A stretch of 10,321 bases of DNA from positions 1 through 10,321 of the forward strand of contig JBILCM010000077.1 of the NCBI GenBank assembly GCA_044353165.1, in the 5' to 3' direction. Shown here one piece after another: positions 1-6,490 of the stretch. A program made the translations under genes and the position numbers. The notes beneath the pieces are model-generated. The model saw only the letters and a list, made by a program, of their open reading frames with translations. It made no database searches and was not told where the DNA came from. Numbering within the stretch: the first letter of the stretch is position 1; every line of letters begins with the position of its first letter. The DNA is from JBILCM01 sp044353165 (GTDB lineage: Bacteria; Bacillota; Bacilli; Paenibacillales; YIM-B00363).

Positions 1-50
1 ACCTCCCTTTCACGGAGGTAACAGGGGTTCGAATCCCCTACGGGTCACCA
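1..50 (+). tRNA. tRNA-Glu (anticodon TTC), 5' end outside window
   Basis: Partial tRNA. The anticodon stem CCTCC/GGAGG (2-6 with 14-18) closes a seven-base loop with anticodon TTC at 9-11, which reads GAA/GAG glutamate codons. The T arm with GGTTCGAAT follows and the encoded CCA is at 48-50. The acceptor 5' strand and D arm lie before the window start. Confidence 0.95.
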
Positions 51-51
51 A

Positions 52-127
52 GGACGCTTAGCTCAGCCGGGAGAGCATCTGCCTTACAAGCAGAGGGTCG
101 GCGGTTCGATCCCGTCAGCGTCCACCA
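52..127 (+). tRNA. tRNA-Val (anticodon TAC)
   Basis: Complete cloverleaf. The acceptor strand GGACGCT pairs with AGCGTCC. Anticodon stem TCTGC/GCAGA holds loop CTTACAA with anticodon TAC at 85-87. The T loop carries GGTTCGATC, and CCA is encoded at 125-127. It begins one base after tRNA-Glu, so the two are surely in one transcript. Confidence 0.98.
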
Positions 128-148
128 CTTTCGTGCAAAACCCATTAT

Positions 149-224
<76 letters not shown>

Positions 225-233
225 CCAAATCAA

Positions 234-305
234 TGGGGATTAGCCAAGCGGTAAGGCAACGGACTTTGACTCCGTCATTCCCAGGTTCGATCCCTGGATC
301 CCCAG
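234..305 (+). tRNA. tRNA-Gln (anticodon TTG), no encoded CCA
   Basis: Acceptor strand TGGGGAT (234-240) pairs with ATCCCCA (298-304). The U-A first pair is typical of bacterial tRNA-Gln. Anticodon TTG is at 266-268 within stem ACGGA/TCCGT. The discriminator G (305) is followed by TAT rather than CCA, so the 3' end must be completed by the CCA-adding enzyme. Confidence 0.97.
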
Positions 306-314
306 TATGATTAT

Positions 315-387
315 GAGCCATTAGCTCAGTTGGCAGAGCACCTGACTTTTAATCAGGGTGTCGAAGGTTCGAGTCCTTCATGGCTCA
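315..387 (+). tRNA. tRNA-Lys (anticodon TTT), no encoded CCA
   Basis: Acceptor strand GAGCCAT (315-321) pairs with ATGGCTC (380-386). Anticodon TTT is at 348-350 between CCTGA and TCAGG. Discriminator A (387) is followed by CAT, so CCA is not encoded. It is the second CCA-less tRNA in a row; the other complete tRNAs here carry CCA. Confidence 0.97.
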
Positions 388-404
388 CATTTAGGTTTAA
401 ACAT

Positions 405-487
405 GCGCGTGTGGCGGAATTGGCAGACGCACCAGACTTAGGATCTGGCGGGCGACCGTGGGGGTTCAAGTCCCTCCACGCGCACCA
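405..487 (+). tRNA. tRNA-Leu (anticodon TAG)
   Basis: Class II tRNA with a long variable arm, length 83 bases. Acceptor GCGCGTG (405-411) pairs with CACGCGC (477-483), and CCA is encoded at 485-487. Anticodon TAG is at 439-441 in stem CCAGA/TCTGG. It reads CUN-type leucine codons. Confidence 0.98.
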
Positions 488-504
488 TTTCAACAAAAAA
501 TCAG

Positions 505-533
505 TTGATTTGTGTAAGCAGATTTGATATATT
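505..533 (+). promoter_or_regulatory. Candidate internal sigma-A promoter within the tRNA cluster
   Basis: TTGATT (505-510) is followed by a 17-base spacer and TATATT (528-533). TG at 525-526 gives an extended -10. Initiation would fall around 540, just before tRNA-Gly(GCC) at 549. This is the longest gap between tRNAs here (61 bases) and is AT-rich. It could let Gly, Arg, Pro and Gly tRNAs be made apart from the upstream operon promoter. The elements are seen directly; their use is inferred. Confidence 0.6.
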
Positions 534-548
534 TGAACTTGCTTTCAC

Positions 549-623
549 GCGGACGTGGCTCAGTGGTAGAGCATCGCCTTGCCAAGGCGAGGGTCGTGGG
601 TTCGAATCCCATCGTCCGCTCCA
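549..623 (+). tRNA. tRNA-Gly (anticodon GCC)
   Basis: Acceptor GCGGACG (549-555) pairs with CGTCCGC (613-619), with discriminator T and encoded CCA at 621-623. Anticodon GCC is at 581-583 in stem TCGCC/GGCGA, and it reads GGC/GGU codons. It is the first tRNA after the candidate internal promoter. Confidence 0.98.
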
Positions 624-632
624 AATTTGTAT

Positions 633-709
633 GTGCCCTTAGCTCAGCTGGATAGAGCGTTTGACTACGAATCAAAAGGTCGGGAGTTCGAATCTCTCAG
701 GGCACGCCA
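633..709 (+). tRNA. tRNA-Arg (anticodon ACG)
   Basis: Acceptor GTGCCCT (633-639) pairs with AGGGCAC (699-705). The discriminator is G and CCA is encoded at 707-709. Anticodon ACG is at 667-669. By known bacterial practice A34 would be edited to inosine by TadA, so that CGU, CGC and CGA are read. Confidence 0.98.
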
Positions 710-743
710 TAAAGTTCATATGTACTGGCTAAACAGCCATTGT

Positions 744-820
744 CGGGACGTAGCTCAGCTTGGTAGAGCACCTGGTTTGGGACCAGGGGGTCGCATGTTC
801 GAATCGTGTCGTCCCGACCA
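744..820 (+). tRNA. tRNA-Pro (anticodon TGG)
   Basis: Acceptor CGGGACG (744-750) pairs with CGTCCCG (810-816), with CCA at 818-820. Anticodon TGG is at 778-780 in stem CCTGG/CCAGG. A small hairpin TGGCT-AAAC-AGCCA (726-739) sits between it and tRNA-Arg, perhaps as a processing spacer. Confidence 0.98.
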
Positions 821-828
821 TTTATTAT

Positions 829-902
829 GCGGGTGTAGTTCAATGGTAGAACTCCAGCCTTCCAAGCTGGTAGCGTGGGTTCGATTCCCATCACCCGCTC
901 CA
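829..902 (+). tRNA. tRNA-Gly (anticodon TCC)
   Basis: Acceptor GCGGGTG (829-835) pairs with CACCCGC (892-898), with discriminator T and CCA at 900-902. Anticodon TCC is at 861-863 in stem CCAGC/GCTGG. It is the last gene of the cluster and is followed 17 bases later by the terminator. It complements the Gly-GCC isoacceptor of the same cluster. Confidence 0.98.
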
Positions 903-918
903 AAGTAAAAATATATCT

Positions 919-945
919 AGAGCCTTTCGTAGAAAGGCTCTTTTT
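919..945 (+). terminator. Rho-independent terminator of the tRNA operon
   Basis: A perfect 10-base stem AGAGCCTTTC / GAAAGGCTCT with loop GTA is followed by a T tract (ending at 945). It ends the tRNA cluster. On the other strand the same hairpin lies about 40 bases past the stop of the convergent isomerase gene and is followed by an AT-rich but interrupted T stretch, so it may also act, more weakly, in that direction. Confidence 0.92.
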
Positions 946-982
946 GATTATATGAACTTTTTTTTAAGCAGTGTCGATGAAA

Positions 983-1747
983 TTACATATATTGTTGCAA
1001 GTTGCGGTAACTGATGGCGAGACTTTCGAACGGATCACGACGGCAGTTGTCTTGCTCTACCACATACCAGGTGACACCGGTTTCTCTACACACTTGGATG
1101 AGTTCACCATAATGCATATTGCCTTCGCCAATCTCTGCTGTTTCTTGCTTGTCATGGATGATGGCCATATCCTTCAAGTGGACAACGGCCATGCGGCCTT
1201 GTACTTTACGTACCCATTCCGCGGGTTGAGCGCCACCGGCTTGTACCCAGAACAAGTCCAATTCAAAACCGAAATCATGAGGATCGGTCTCCTCGAGTAA
1301 TATGTCCAATCCTGTACGACGACCGTCAAACTTCTCAAATTCAAATCTGTGATTGTGATACACAAATTGCAGGTCGTGCTGGCGTAATTTCGCGGCGATG
1401 TCCCCCGCTTCTTTAGCGAATGTCGAGTAACCTTCTGCCGATGTACGATAGGCTGCAGGCATGGCACCCAATCCAACATAACGACAATTCCATAGCTTGT
1501 GCTCGGCAATTACACTATCTAGGTCATCCTGCAAGCGCTTCATTGGAATGTGTGTCGCACAAATCGATAATCCTGACTCATCTGCATACGCCTTAACCAA
1601 CTCAGGCGCTACTGGGCCGATGGCTGACAACTGAATTGACTCGTACCCAATCGACTTTACTTTGTGTAATGTAACTCGCAAATCTTCGGCTGTCTTCGTG
1701 TACTCCCTCACGGTGTACAACTGTGCTGCCAAGGTTGATCGTTCCAC
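983..1747 (-). CDS. Sugar phosphate isomerase/epimerase (xylose isomerase-like TIM barrel)
   Basis: A 254-residue protein of the AP endonuclease 2 / xylose isomerase-like family (IolE, IolI, YcjR relatives), usually metal-dependent isomerases or epimerases of sugars and inositols. Visible family motifs are HNH at residues 131-133 followed by FEF, FELD near 161-164, HLKD at 190-193, EIGEG at 205-209 and EQD at 231-233. The acidic and His residues among them are the expected metal and substrate ligands. There is no signal peptide, so it is probably cytoplasmic. The start is GTG at 1747, chosen because AAAGGAG (1758-1764, minus strand) lies 10 bases upstream. The gene is alone on the minus strand between the tRNA cluster and glsA, with no transporter or kinase beside it, so the actual substrate cannot be named. 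Family call is sure; function is not. Confidence 0.88.
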   Translation of the reverse strand: MERSTLAAQLYTVREYTKTAEDLRVTLHKVKSIGYESIQLSAIGPVAPELVKAYADESGLSICATHIPMKRLQDDLDSVIAEHKLWNCRYVGLGAMPAAYRTSAEGYSTFAKEAGDIAAKLRQHDLQFVYHNHRFEFEKFDGRRTGLDILLEETDPHDFGFELDLFWVQAGGAQPAEWVRKVQGRMAVVHLKDMAIIHDKQETAEIGEGNMHYGELIQVCRETGVTWYVVEQDNCRRDPFESLAISYRNLQQYM

Positions 1748-1796
1748 GTCGAATTCGCTCCTTTAACATAATCTTGATTTCATACACAACCATCTT

Positions 1797-1805
1797 ATTA
1801 TATCA
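1797..1805 (-). promoter_or_regulatory. Extended -10 promoter of the isomerase gene
   Basis: On the minus strand TGATATAAT reads as a perfect TATAAT with an upstream TG (extended -10). It lies about 50 bases before the GTG start and about 30 bases before the ribosome-binding site. No good -35 is found 16-18 bases further upstream, which extended -10 promoters can tolerate. It is divergent from the glsA promoter in the same intergenic region. Confidence 0.6.
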
Positions 1806-1865
1806 AATAAAAGCTAGGCACACGTTAACGCTCATGATCCGAATGCCGCCATCATTTGATCGTGG

Positions 1866-1894
1866 TTGACGACTATTGATCGTTAGGCCACAAT
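1866..1894 (+). promoter_or_regulatory. Candidate sigma-A promoter of glsA
   Basis: TTGACG (1866-1871, 5 of 6 to consensus), a 17-base spacer and CACAAT (1889-1894, 4 of 6). The predicted transcript would start near 1901, just before the ribosome-binding site at 1911. The -10 covers the ATG at 1893, which argues that this upstream ATG is not the translation start. The octamer TTGATCGT occurs on both sides of the -35 (1856-1863 and 1876-1883). Confidence 0.5.
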
Positions 1895-1928
1895 GAATGA
1901 TATAGACGACAGAGGAGGTATGCTTGCG

Positions 1929-2912
1929 ATGCGTACAATACCGGCACCCCAGATCGAGCAAGCGACATTGTCACAATTGATTCGGGTGTATCGACCGTAT
2001 ACGAAACAAGGTAAGGTTGCAGATTATATCCCTGAACTTGCGTATGCCAATCCTCATGCCCTCGGTATTGCTGTCGCTCGCACAGATGGAGTGATCGTTA
2101 GCGAGGGTGATGCGCACCAATTGTTCACGTTGCAAAGTATTTCAAAAATTATCCTATTGATGGTCGCTTTAGATCAATTCGGAACGGAACGTGTTTTTGC
2201 CAAGGTAGGGATGGAACCCAGTATTGATCCGTTCAACTCCATCATAAAACTGGAAACGATCGATCACAAGAAACCGCTGAACCCTATGATCAATGCTGGC
2301 GCTATCGTGATTGCTTCGTTATTATGGGCAGCGGATCGGAATGTTGACACGAGTTTGCAGCGTGTGCTGGATATGATCGGGCAGATGACGGGCAAAACCA
2401 ATATCAATATCAACGCCAAAATATACGAGTCTGAAAAAATGACGGGTGATCGCAATCGTGCGCTGGCCTATTTTATGAAAAGCACAGGAATTATCGATAC
2501 GGATGTAGATATTGAACAAGCGCTTGATCTCTATTTTAGAGTATGTTCGATCGAAGTGGATTGTACAGACTTGGCAAAGATCGGTCTGTTCTTTGCGCTG
2601 TGGGGAAATCAATGCATTAGCAAAGACATTGCACAGATCGTCACTACGATCATGATTACATCAGGCATGTACAATCATTCCGGGGAATTTTTCTTGCGCG
2701 TGGGATTGCCGGCCAAAAGCGGCGTTAGCGGCGGCATTGTTGCCTTCGCGCCGAATCGTTATGGATTCGGCTTGTTCGGGCCCGCGATTGATCACGCTGG
2801 GAACAGTGTGGCGGGAGTTGAAATGCTGAAAGATCTGTCTCGCAACTTCGCGCTTCACTTGGTATCACCACTTCGCGATGTGGGGTGCGATGAGGGAACA
2901 TTTTTGCAGTAA
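1929..2912 (+). CDS. glsA: Glutaminase A
   Basis: Hydrolyses L-glutamine to L-glutamate and ammonia in the cytoplasm. The 327-residue protein has the serine-dependent, beta-lactamase-like glutaminase fold throughout. QSISK supplies the S-x-x-K catalytic pair (Ser70, Lys73); LNPMINAGAI (about 117-126) and SGMYNHSGEF (about 245-254, with Tyr248) are family blocks; AKSGVSGG (262-269) is the KSG-type motif. Length matches bacterial GlsA proteins (about 305-330). The start is taken as ATG 1929 because GAGGAGG (1912-1918) is 10 bases upstream. In-frame ATGs at 1893 and 1920 have no spaced ribosome-binding site, and 1893 falls within the proposed -10. It is followed by ppc after 86 bases without a convincing terminator, so partial co-transcription is possible. 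Identity is sure; the link to glutamine use by the downstream wall-precursor genes is only suggestive. Confidence 0.95.
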   Translation: MRTIPAPQIEQATLSQLIRVYRPYTKQGKVADYIPELAYANPHALGIAVARTDGVIVSEGDAHQLFTLQSISKIILLMVALDQFGTERVFAKVGMEPSIDPFNSIIKLETIDHKKPLNPMINAGAIVIASLLWAADRNVDTSLQRVLDMIGQMTGKTNININAKIYESEKMTGDRNRALAYFMKSTGIIDTDVDIEQALDLYFRVCSIEVDCTDLAKIGLFFALWGNQCISKDIAQIVTTIMITSGMYNHSGEFFLRVGLPAKSGVSGGIVAFAPNRYGFGLFGPAIDHAGNSVAGVEMLKDLSRNFALHLVSPLRDVGCDEGTFLQ

Positions 2913-2998
2913 AATCGAGATTTTCTGACAAACTTCTAGTACAATAAGAAAATATATATCGACCTAACGGTCGTCAATAATGGGGCGTGGAGAAAAGG

Positions 2999-5800
2999 AT
3001 GGCAGAGACAAATACGGTGTCCGCGACTGAGCAACATACGAATCACCAGTTATTGCGCAGAGATGTTCGATTTCTTGGTAATATTCTCGGTGATGTGTTG
3101 GTGCGTGAGAGCGGTCATGAGTTACTCGAGATGGTTGAGAAGATTCGCGAAATGAGCAAGCACCTTAGAGCAAGTTATATTCCGGAAATTCATCACGAGT
3201 TCAAGCAACTTATTGTCAAGCTCGATCCTGAAGTGCGAAGACGTGTGATTCGCGCGTTCGCGGTGTATTTTCAATTGGTCAACATCGCAGAACAGAATCA
3301 CCGGATCCGTCGCAAACGTGATTATGAGCGCTCTTCTGGAGAACAAGTCCAGCCGGGTTCCATTGAACATGTGATACTTGATCTGAAACAACGCCACGTT
3401 TCTTCGGAACATATTCAAGATATCCTCGGCGGCTTATCGTTGGAGTTGGTGATGACGGCGCATCCTACGGAGGCAACACGTCGTTCGGTGTTGGACATCC
3501 ACCAGCGGATTGCCGGTGAGATGACACAATTTGACAACCCGACACTGACTCACCGTGAGAAAGAGCGTCTTCGTGAACGGTTGATGAATGAAGTATTAAC
3601 GTTATGGCAAACGAATGAATTGCGGGACCGTAAGCCGACCGTGCTCGATGAGGTTCGTAATGGATTGTACTATTTTGATGAGACATTATTCGAGGCCTTG
3701 CCTGAAGTTTACGTTGAACTTGAGCGATGCCTGGATAAATATTATCCCGAATCCCGATGGCATGTGCCGACGTTCTTGCGATTTGGCTCTTGGATTGGCG
3801 GTGACCGTGATGGTAACCCCTCCGTGCGATCGAACGTCACTTGGGAAACATTGTTGATGCACAGGCAGTTGGCATTGAAGAAATATGAAGAGGCTTTGAA
3901 ACAAGGATTGCAACTACTCAGTTTCAGCACCGAGTTGGTGAATGTGACCGATGAACTGGAAGCATCCATCGAGCATGACCGATCCGAAGTAGAATTGAAG
4001 ACAGGGGATATTTGGCGCAACGCTACAGAACCCTACAGAATTAAACTTTCCTACATGATTGAACGCATTCAGAATACACAAAGTGATGATCCAAGATTAC
4101 CAGAAACATGCAAATACAGGTCAACGGAACAATTCATTAACGATTTGTATGTGATTGACCGCAGTTTACGACACCACTCGGCACATTATTCGGCAGATCT
4201 GTTGATTAAGAAATTAATACGTCAAGCTGAATTGTTCGGATTTCATCTGGCAACTCTGGATATCCGCCAACACAGCAAAGAACATGAAGCTGCAATGCAA
4301 GAAATTTTGGCCAAAATGGGAATTGTACCATCCTATAGTCAATTGAGTGAATCCGAGAAAGTAACGCTGTTGCAACAAATGTTGCGTGATCCGCGTCCGC
4401 TTACTTCTCCTTATTATGATTATTCCGAGATGACGCAAGAAGTGATCGAAGTGTTCCGGACGGTTCGCAGAGCTCAACTAGTGTTCGGAACGCGTGCCAT
4501 TCGCAGTTACCTGATCTCCATGACACAAGGGGCAAGCGATATTCTGGAAGTGCTTGTTTTAGGGAAGGAAGCCGGGCTCATTCAAGTAAATTCCGATGGT
4601 TCTGTCAGTGCGTCGTTCCAAGCTGTACCGTTATTTGAGACGATTGACGACCTGCATGCTGCACCTGATATTATGAGAACATTGTTCGCGGTAAAACCAT
4701 ATCGACAAAGTATTGATGCGTTGGATGGGATTCAAGAAATTATGCTCGGTTATTCGGACAGTAATAAGGACGGAGGTGTGCTGACTGCGAACTGGGAGCT
4801 ACGCATGGCATTGCAGTCCATTACAGAGGCCGGTAACGATTATGGCGTGAAGCTTAAATTTTTTCATGGCCGCGGCGGTGCCTTGGGTCGAGGGGGAATG
4901 CCGCTTAATCGCAGCATTCTTGCACAGCCTCCCCACACGTTAGGAGCGGGTATCAAGATTACCGAGCAGGGCGAGGTGCTCTCCTCACGCTACTCGATGA
5001 AGGGGATCGCTTATCGCAGTTTGGAGCAAGCCACTTCCGCGTTGTTGACGGCTGCTGTGAATGCAAAAAATCCGAATTTGACGAAAGAGGATATTCCGTT
5101 CGAGGCAGACATGCAGATGATGTCGGAGAATGCCCTACGCAAATACCAGGACTTGGTATTCCGTGATCCTGATTTTCTGATGTATTTCCGTGAATCAACT
5201 CCATTGCCAGAGATTGGAGAACTTAATATCGGTTCGCGCCCCTCCAAACGCAAAAACAGCGATCGATTCGAAGATTTGCGAGCCATTCCGTGGGTGTTCG
5301 CTTGGACGCAGAGCCGATATCTATTTCCTGCATGGTATGGTGCCGGTTCAGGCTTACAGGCTCTGTTGGATCAACACGCTAACGGCATAGATCTGTTGCG
5401 ACGGATGTATGCGGACTGGTCATTCTTCCGTGGACTGATTGATAATTTGCAGATGGCATTAGCGAAGGCAGATTTGCTGATTGCTAAGGAATATGCCGTC
5501 ATGGTTAAGGATGAAGTTGTGCAACAACGCATATTCACAGCAATTGAGAATGAGTTCAAGCTCGCATCCAATATCATTCTACAGATAACGGGTCAATCGG
5601 AAATTCTGGACAATGTTCCGGTCATTCAAGAATCGATTCGATTGCGAAATCCGTATGTTGATCCACTTAGTTATTTGCAAGTTCAATTATTGACGGAATT
5701 AAGGGAAACGCAGGACCGCAATGAGAAAGACGCCGCTTTGTTGCGTGAAGTGCTTCTAACAGTGAATGGGATCGCAGCAGGATTGCGCAATACGGGCTAA
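2999..5800 (+). CDS. ppc: Phosphoenolpyruvate carboxylase
   Basis: Carboxylates PEP with bicarbonate to oxaloacetate and phosphate, replenishing the TCA cycle. The 933-residue protein is of normal PEPC length. Signature blocks appear in order: VMTAHPTEATRR with catalytic His155, GSWIGGDRDGNP (263-274), LGYSDSNKDGG (583-593), FHGRGGALGRGG with His623, PWVFAWTQSR, and the family's C-terminal RNTG end, whose Asn is part of the aspartate inhibitor site in the E. coli enzyme. All catalytic blocks look intact. ATG 2999 is preferred because GGAG (2989-2992) lies 6 bases before it. The in-frame GTG at 2987 would add four residues but has no well-spaced ribosome-binding site. Upstream, TACAAT (2940-2945) could be a -10 but lacks a -35, and a short inverted repeat CGACC/GGTCG (2960-2973) lies in the leader. 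B. subtilis itself lacks PEPC and uses pyruvate carboxylase, so this marks a different Bacilli lineage. sigW starts 20 bases later. Confidence 0.97.
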   Translation: MAETNTVSATEQHTNHQLLRRDVRFLGNILGDVLVRESGHELLEMVEKIREMSKHLRASYIPEIHHEFKQLIVKLDPEVRRRVIRAFAVYFQLVNIAEQNHRIRRKRDYERSSGEQVQPGSIEHVILDLKQRHVSSEHIQDILGGLSLELVMTAHPTEATRRSVLDIHQRIAGEMTQFDNPTLTHREKERLRERLMNEVLTLWQTNELRDRKPTVLDEVRNGLYYFDETLFEALPEVYVELERCLDKYYPESRWHVPTFLRFGSWIGGDRDGNPSVRSNVTWETLLMHRQLALKKYEEALKQGLQLLSFSTELVNVTDELEASIEHDRSEVELKTGDIWRNATEPYRIKLSYMIERIQNTQSDDPRLPETCKYRSTEQFINDLYVIDRSLRHHSAHYSADLLIKKLIRQAELFGFHLATLDIRQHSKEHEAAMQEILAKMGIVPSYSQLSESEKVTLLQQMLRDPRPLTSPYYDYSEMTQEVIEVFRTVRRAQLVFGTRAIRSYLISMTQGASDILEVLVLGKEAGLIQVNSDGSVSASFQAVPLFETIDDLHAAPDIMRTLFAVKPYRQSIDALDGIQEIMLGYSDSNKDGGVLTANWELRMALQSITEAGNDYGVKLKFFHGRGGALGRGGMPLNRSILAQPPHTLGAGIKITEQGEVLSSRYSMKGIAYRSLEQATSALLTAAVNAKNPNLTKEDIPFEADMQMMSENALRKYQDLVFRDPDFLMYFRESTPLPEIGELNIGSRPSKRKNSDRFEDLRAIPWVFAWTQSRYLFPAWYGAGSGLQALLDQHANGIDLLRRMYADWSFFRGLIDNLQMALAKADLLIAKEYAVMVKDEVVQQRIFTAIENEFKLASNIILQITGQSEILDNVPVIQESIRLRNPYVDPLSYLQVQLLTELRETQDRNEKDAALLREVLLTVNGIAAGLRNTG

Positions 5801-5820
5801 GGAGATATGATCAGAACTTC

Positions 5821-6405
5821 ATGGACATGCATCTGATTGAGATGCGTTTGGCGAGACTTGCCAAATTGGGAGATCGTGGCGCATTCGCAGACTTGGTAGA
5901 ATTGTATAAAGACAAGATGTACCATCTGGCATACCGAATGCTCAGCAATCGGCAAGAAGCGGAAGATGTGGTGCAGGAGACATTCTTGCGCGTCTTTCGC
6001 AACTTGTCGCGTTATGATGAGACGATGAAGTTCTCGACGTGGATTTATCGGATCTGCACGAATGTGTCGATCGATCGTCTTCGCAAGCGAAAGACGATGA
6101 TCTATTCCCTTGATGCCGATGTTGCATCAGAGGGGGAAGGGAATGCGCTGTATGCCATGCTTGCAAGTGAAGAACTAACTCCTGAGGGGCATGCGGTACT
6201 TTCAGATACACAACGTAGCATTCGTAAGGCGATGGATGCGTTACCAAGTAAATACAAATCCGTGGTTATTCTAAAGTATTTGCACGACATGTCGCTTCAG
6301 GAGATCGGTGATGTGCTGGGCATGCCGGTCACAACCGTCAAGACACGGGTGCACCGAGGGCGGGAATTTCTGCGTAGAAAGTTGGAGCAAGAAGATCTCT
6401 TGTAA
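5821..6405 (+). CDS. sigW: ECF RNA polymerase sigma factor SigW
   Basis: A 194-residue extracytoplasmic-function sigma factor that directs RNA polymerase to envelope-stress and antimicrobial-resistance promoters. Region 2 spans about residues 20-90, with EAEDVVQETFLR and FSTWIYRICTNVSIDRLRKRK, which contact the -10. Region 4 covers about 135-190, with LPSKYKSVVILKY, then a helix-turn-helix at about 157-178 (MSLQEIGDVLGMPVTTVKTR) that reads the -35. There is no SigI/SigJ-like C-terminal extension. The sequence closely resembles what I recall of B. subtilis SigW, and the anti-sigma, cdaA, cdaR and glmM genes follow in the B. subtilis order. The ATG at 5821 has only a distant ribosome-binding site: AAGGAG at 5799-5804 overlaps the ppc stop and is about 16 bases away, so translation may depend partly on ppc. 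I see no SigW-type promoter before this gene; the nearest lies after it. Confidence 0.95.
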   Translation: MDMHLIEMRLARLAKLGDRGAFADLVELYKDKMYHLAYRMLSNRQEAEDVVQETFLRVFRNLSRYDETMKFSTWIYRICTNVSIDRLRKRKTMIYSLDADVASEGEGNALYAMLASEELTPEGHAVLSDTQRSIRKAMDALPSKYKSVVILKYLHDMSLQEIGDVLGMPVTTVKTRVHRGREFLRRKLEQEDLL

Positions 6406-6420
6406 TGAATCATGATCTTT

Positions 6421-6448
6421 TGAAACATTCTGACGTTCAGAACGTATG
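6421..6448 (+). promoter_or_regulatory. SigW-type ECF promoter upstream of rsiW
   Basis: TGAAAC (6421-6426), a 16-base spacer and CGTATG (6443-6448). This matches the known SigW consensus (TGAAAC, 16-17 bases, CGTA) at every key position. The transcript would start about 35 bases before the rsiW start codon. In B. subtilis the autoregulatory SigW promoter precedes sigW; here it precedes only the anti-sigma gene. A possible weak terminator-like stem (AAGATC 6392-6397 with GATCTT 6414-6419, then two further T) lies just upstream. Confidence 0.85.
6428..6442 (+). repeat. Perfect inverted repeat filling the ECF promoter spacer
   Basis: TTCTGA (6428-6433), centre CGT, TCAGAA (6437-6442). The dyad occupies 15 of the 16 spacer bases between the -35 and -10 of the SigW-type promoter. 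The position suits a repressor or MerR-like regulator site, but no such protein is encoded in the window and I do not recognise the motif. Confidence 0.6.
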
Positions 6449-6490
6449 GTATAAGCATGATCAACGAACTTCAAGAAAGAAGGAGTAGCC

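Noticed and set aside
330..908. Open reading frames through the tRNA cluster on both strands (for example 330-527, 579-908, 697-903 minus)
   Set aside because: They run across tRNA genes and translate tRNA arms (repeated GSSPS or GRxFES type peptides); no ribosome-binding sites. They are artefacts of the tRNA sequences.
971..1300. A 109-codon + strand frame starting at 971
   Set aside because: It is antisense to the well-supported isomerase gene and has no recognisable domain or good ribosome-binding site.
1893..1928. Upstream ATG starts for glsA (1893, 1920)
   Set aside because: ATG 1893 falls in the proposed -10 and has no ribosome-binding site; ATG 1920 is only one base after GGAGG. ATG 1929 has ideal spacing.
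2911..2925. AAAATC-GA-GATTTT after glsA as a terminator
   Set aside because: AT-only style stem with a two-base loop, too weak and without a proper T run.
2960..2973. Inverted repeat CGACC-TAAC-GGTCG in the ppc leader as an operator or attenuator
   Set aside because: Five-base arms are too short to separate from chance and no T tract or matching promoter geometry accompanies them.
5807..5836. Nine-codon frame starting at ATG 5807 overlapping the sigW start, as a leader peptide
   Set aside because: Its ATG is only two bases from the GGAG, too close for initiation, and the peptide shows no feature.
6411..6462. CATGATC occurring at 6411-6417 and 6456-6462, either side of the SigW-type promoter
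   Set aside because: A seven-base repeat 45 bases apart, and the same heptamer also occurs elsewhere (about 1832), so it is probably chance.
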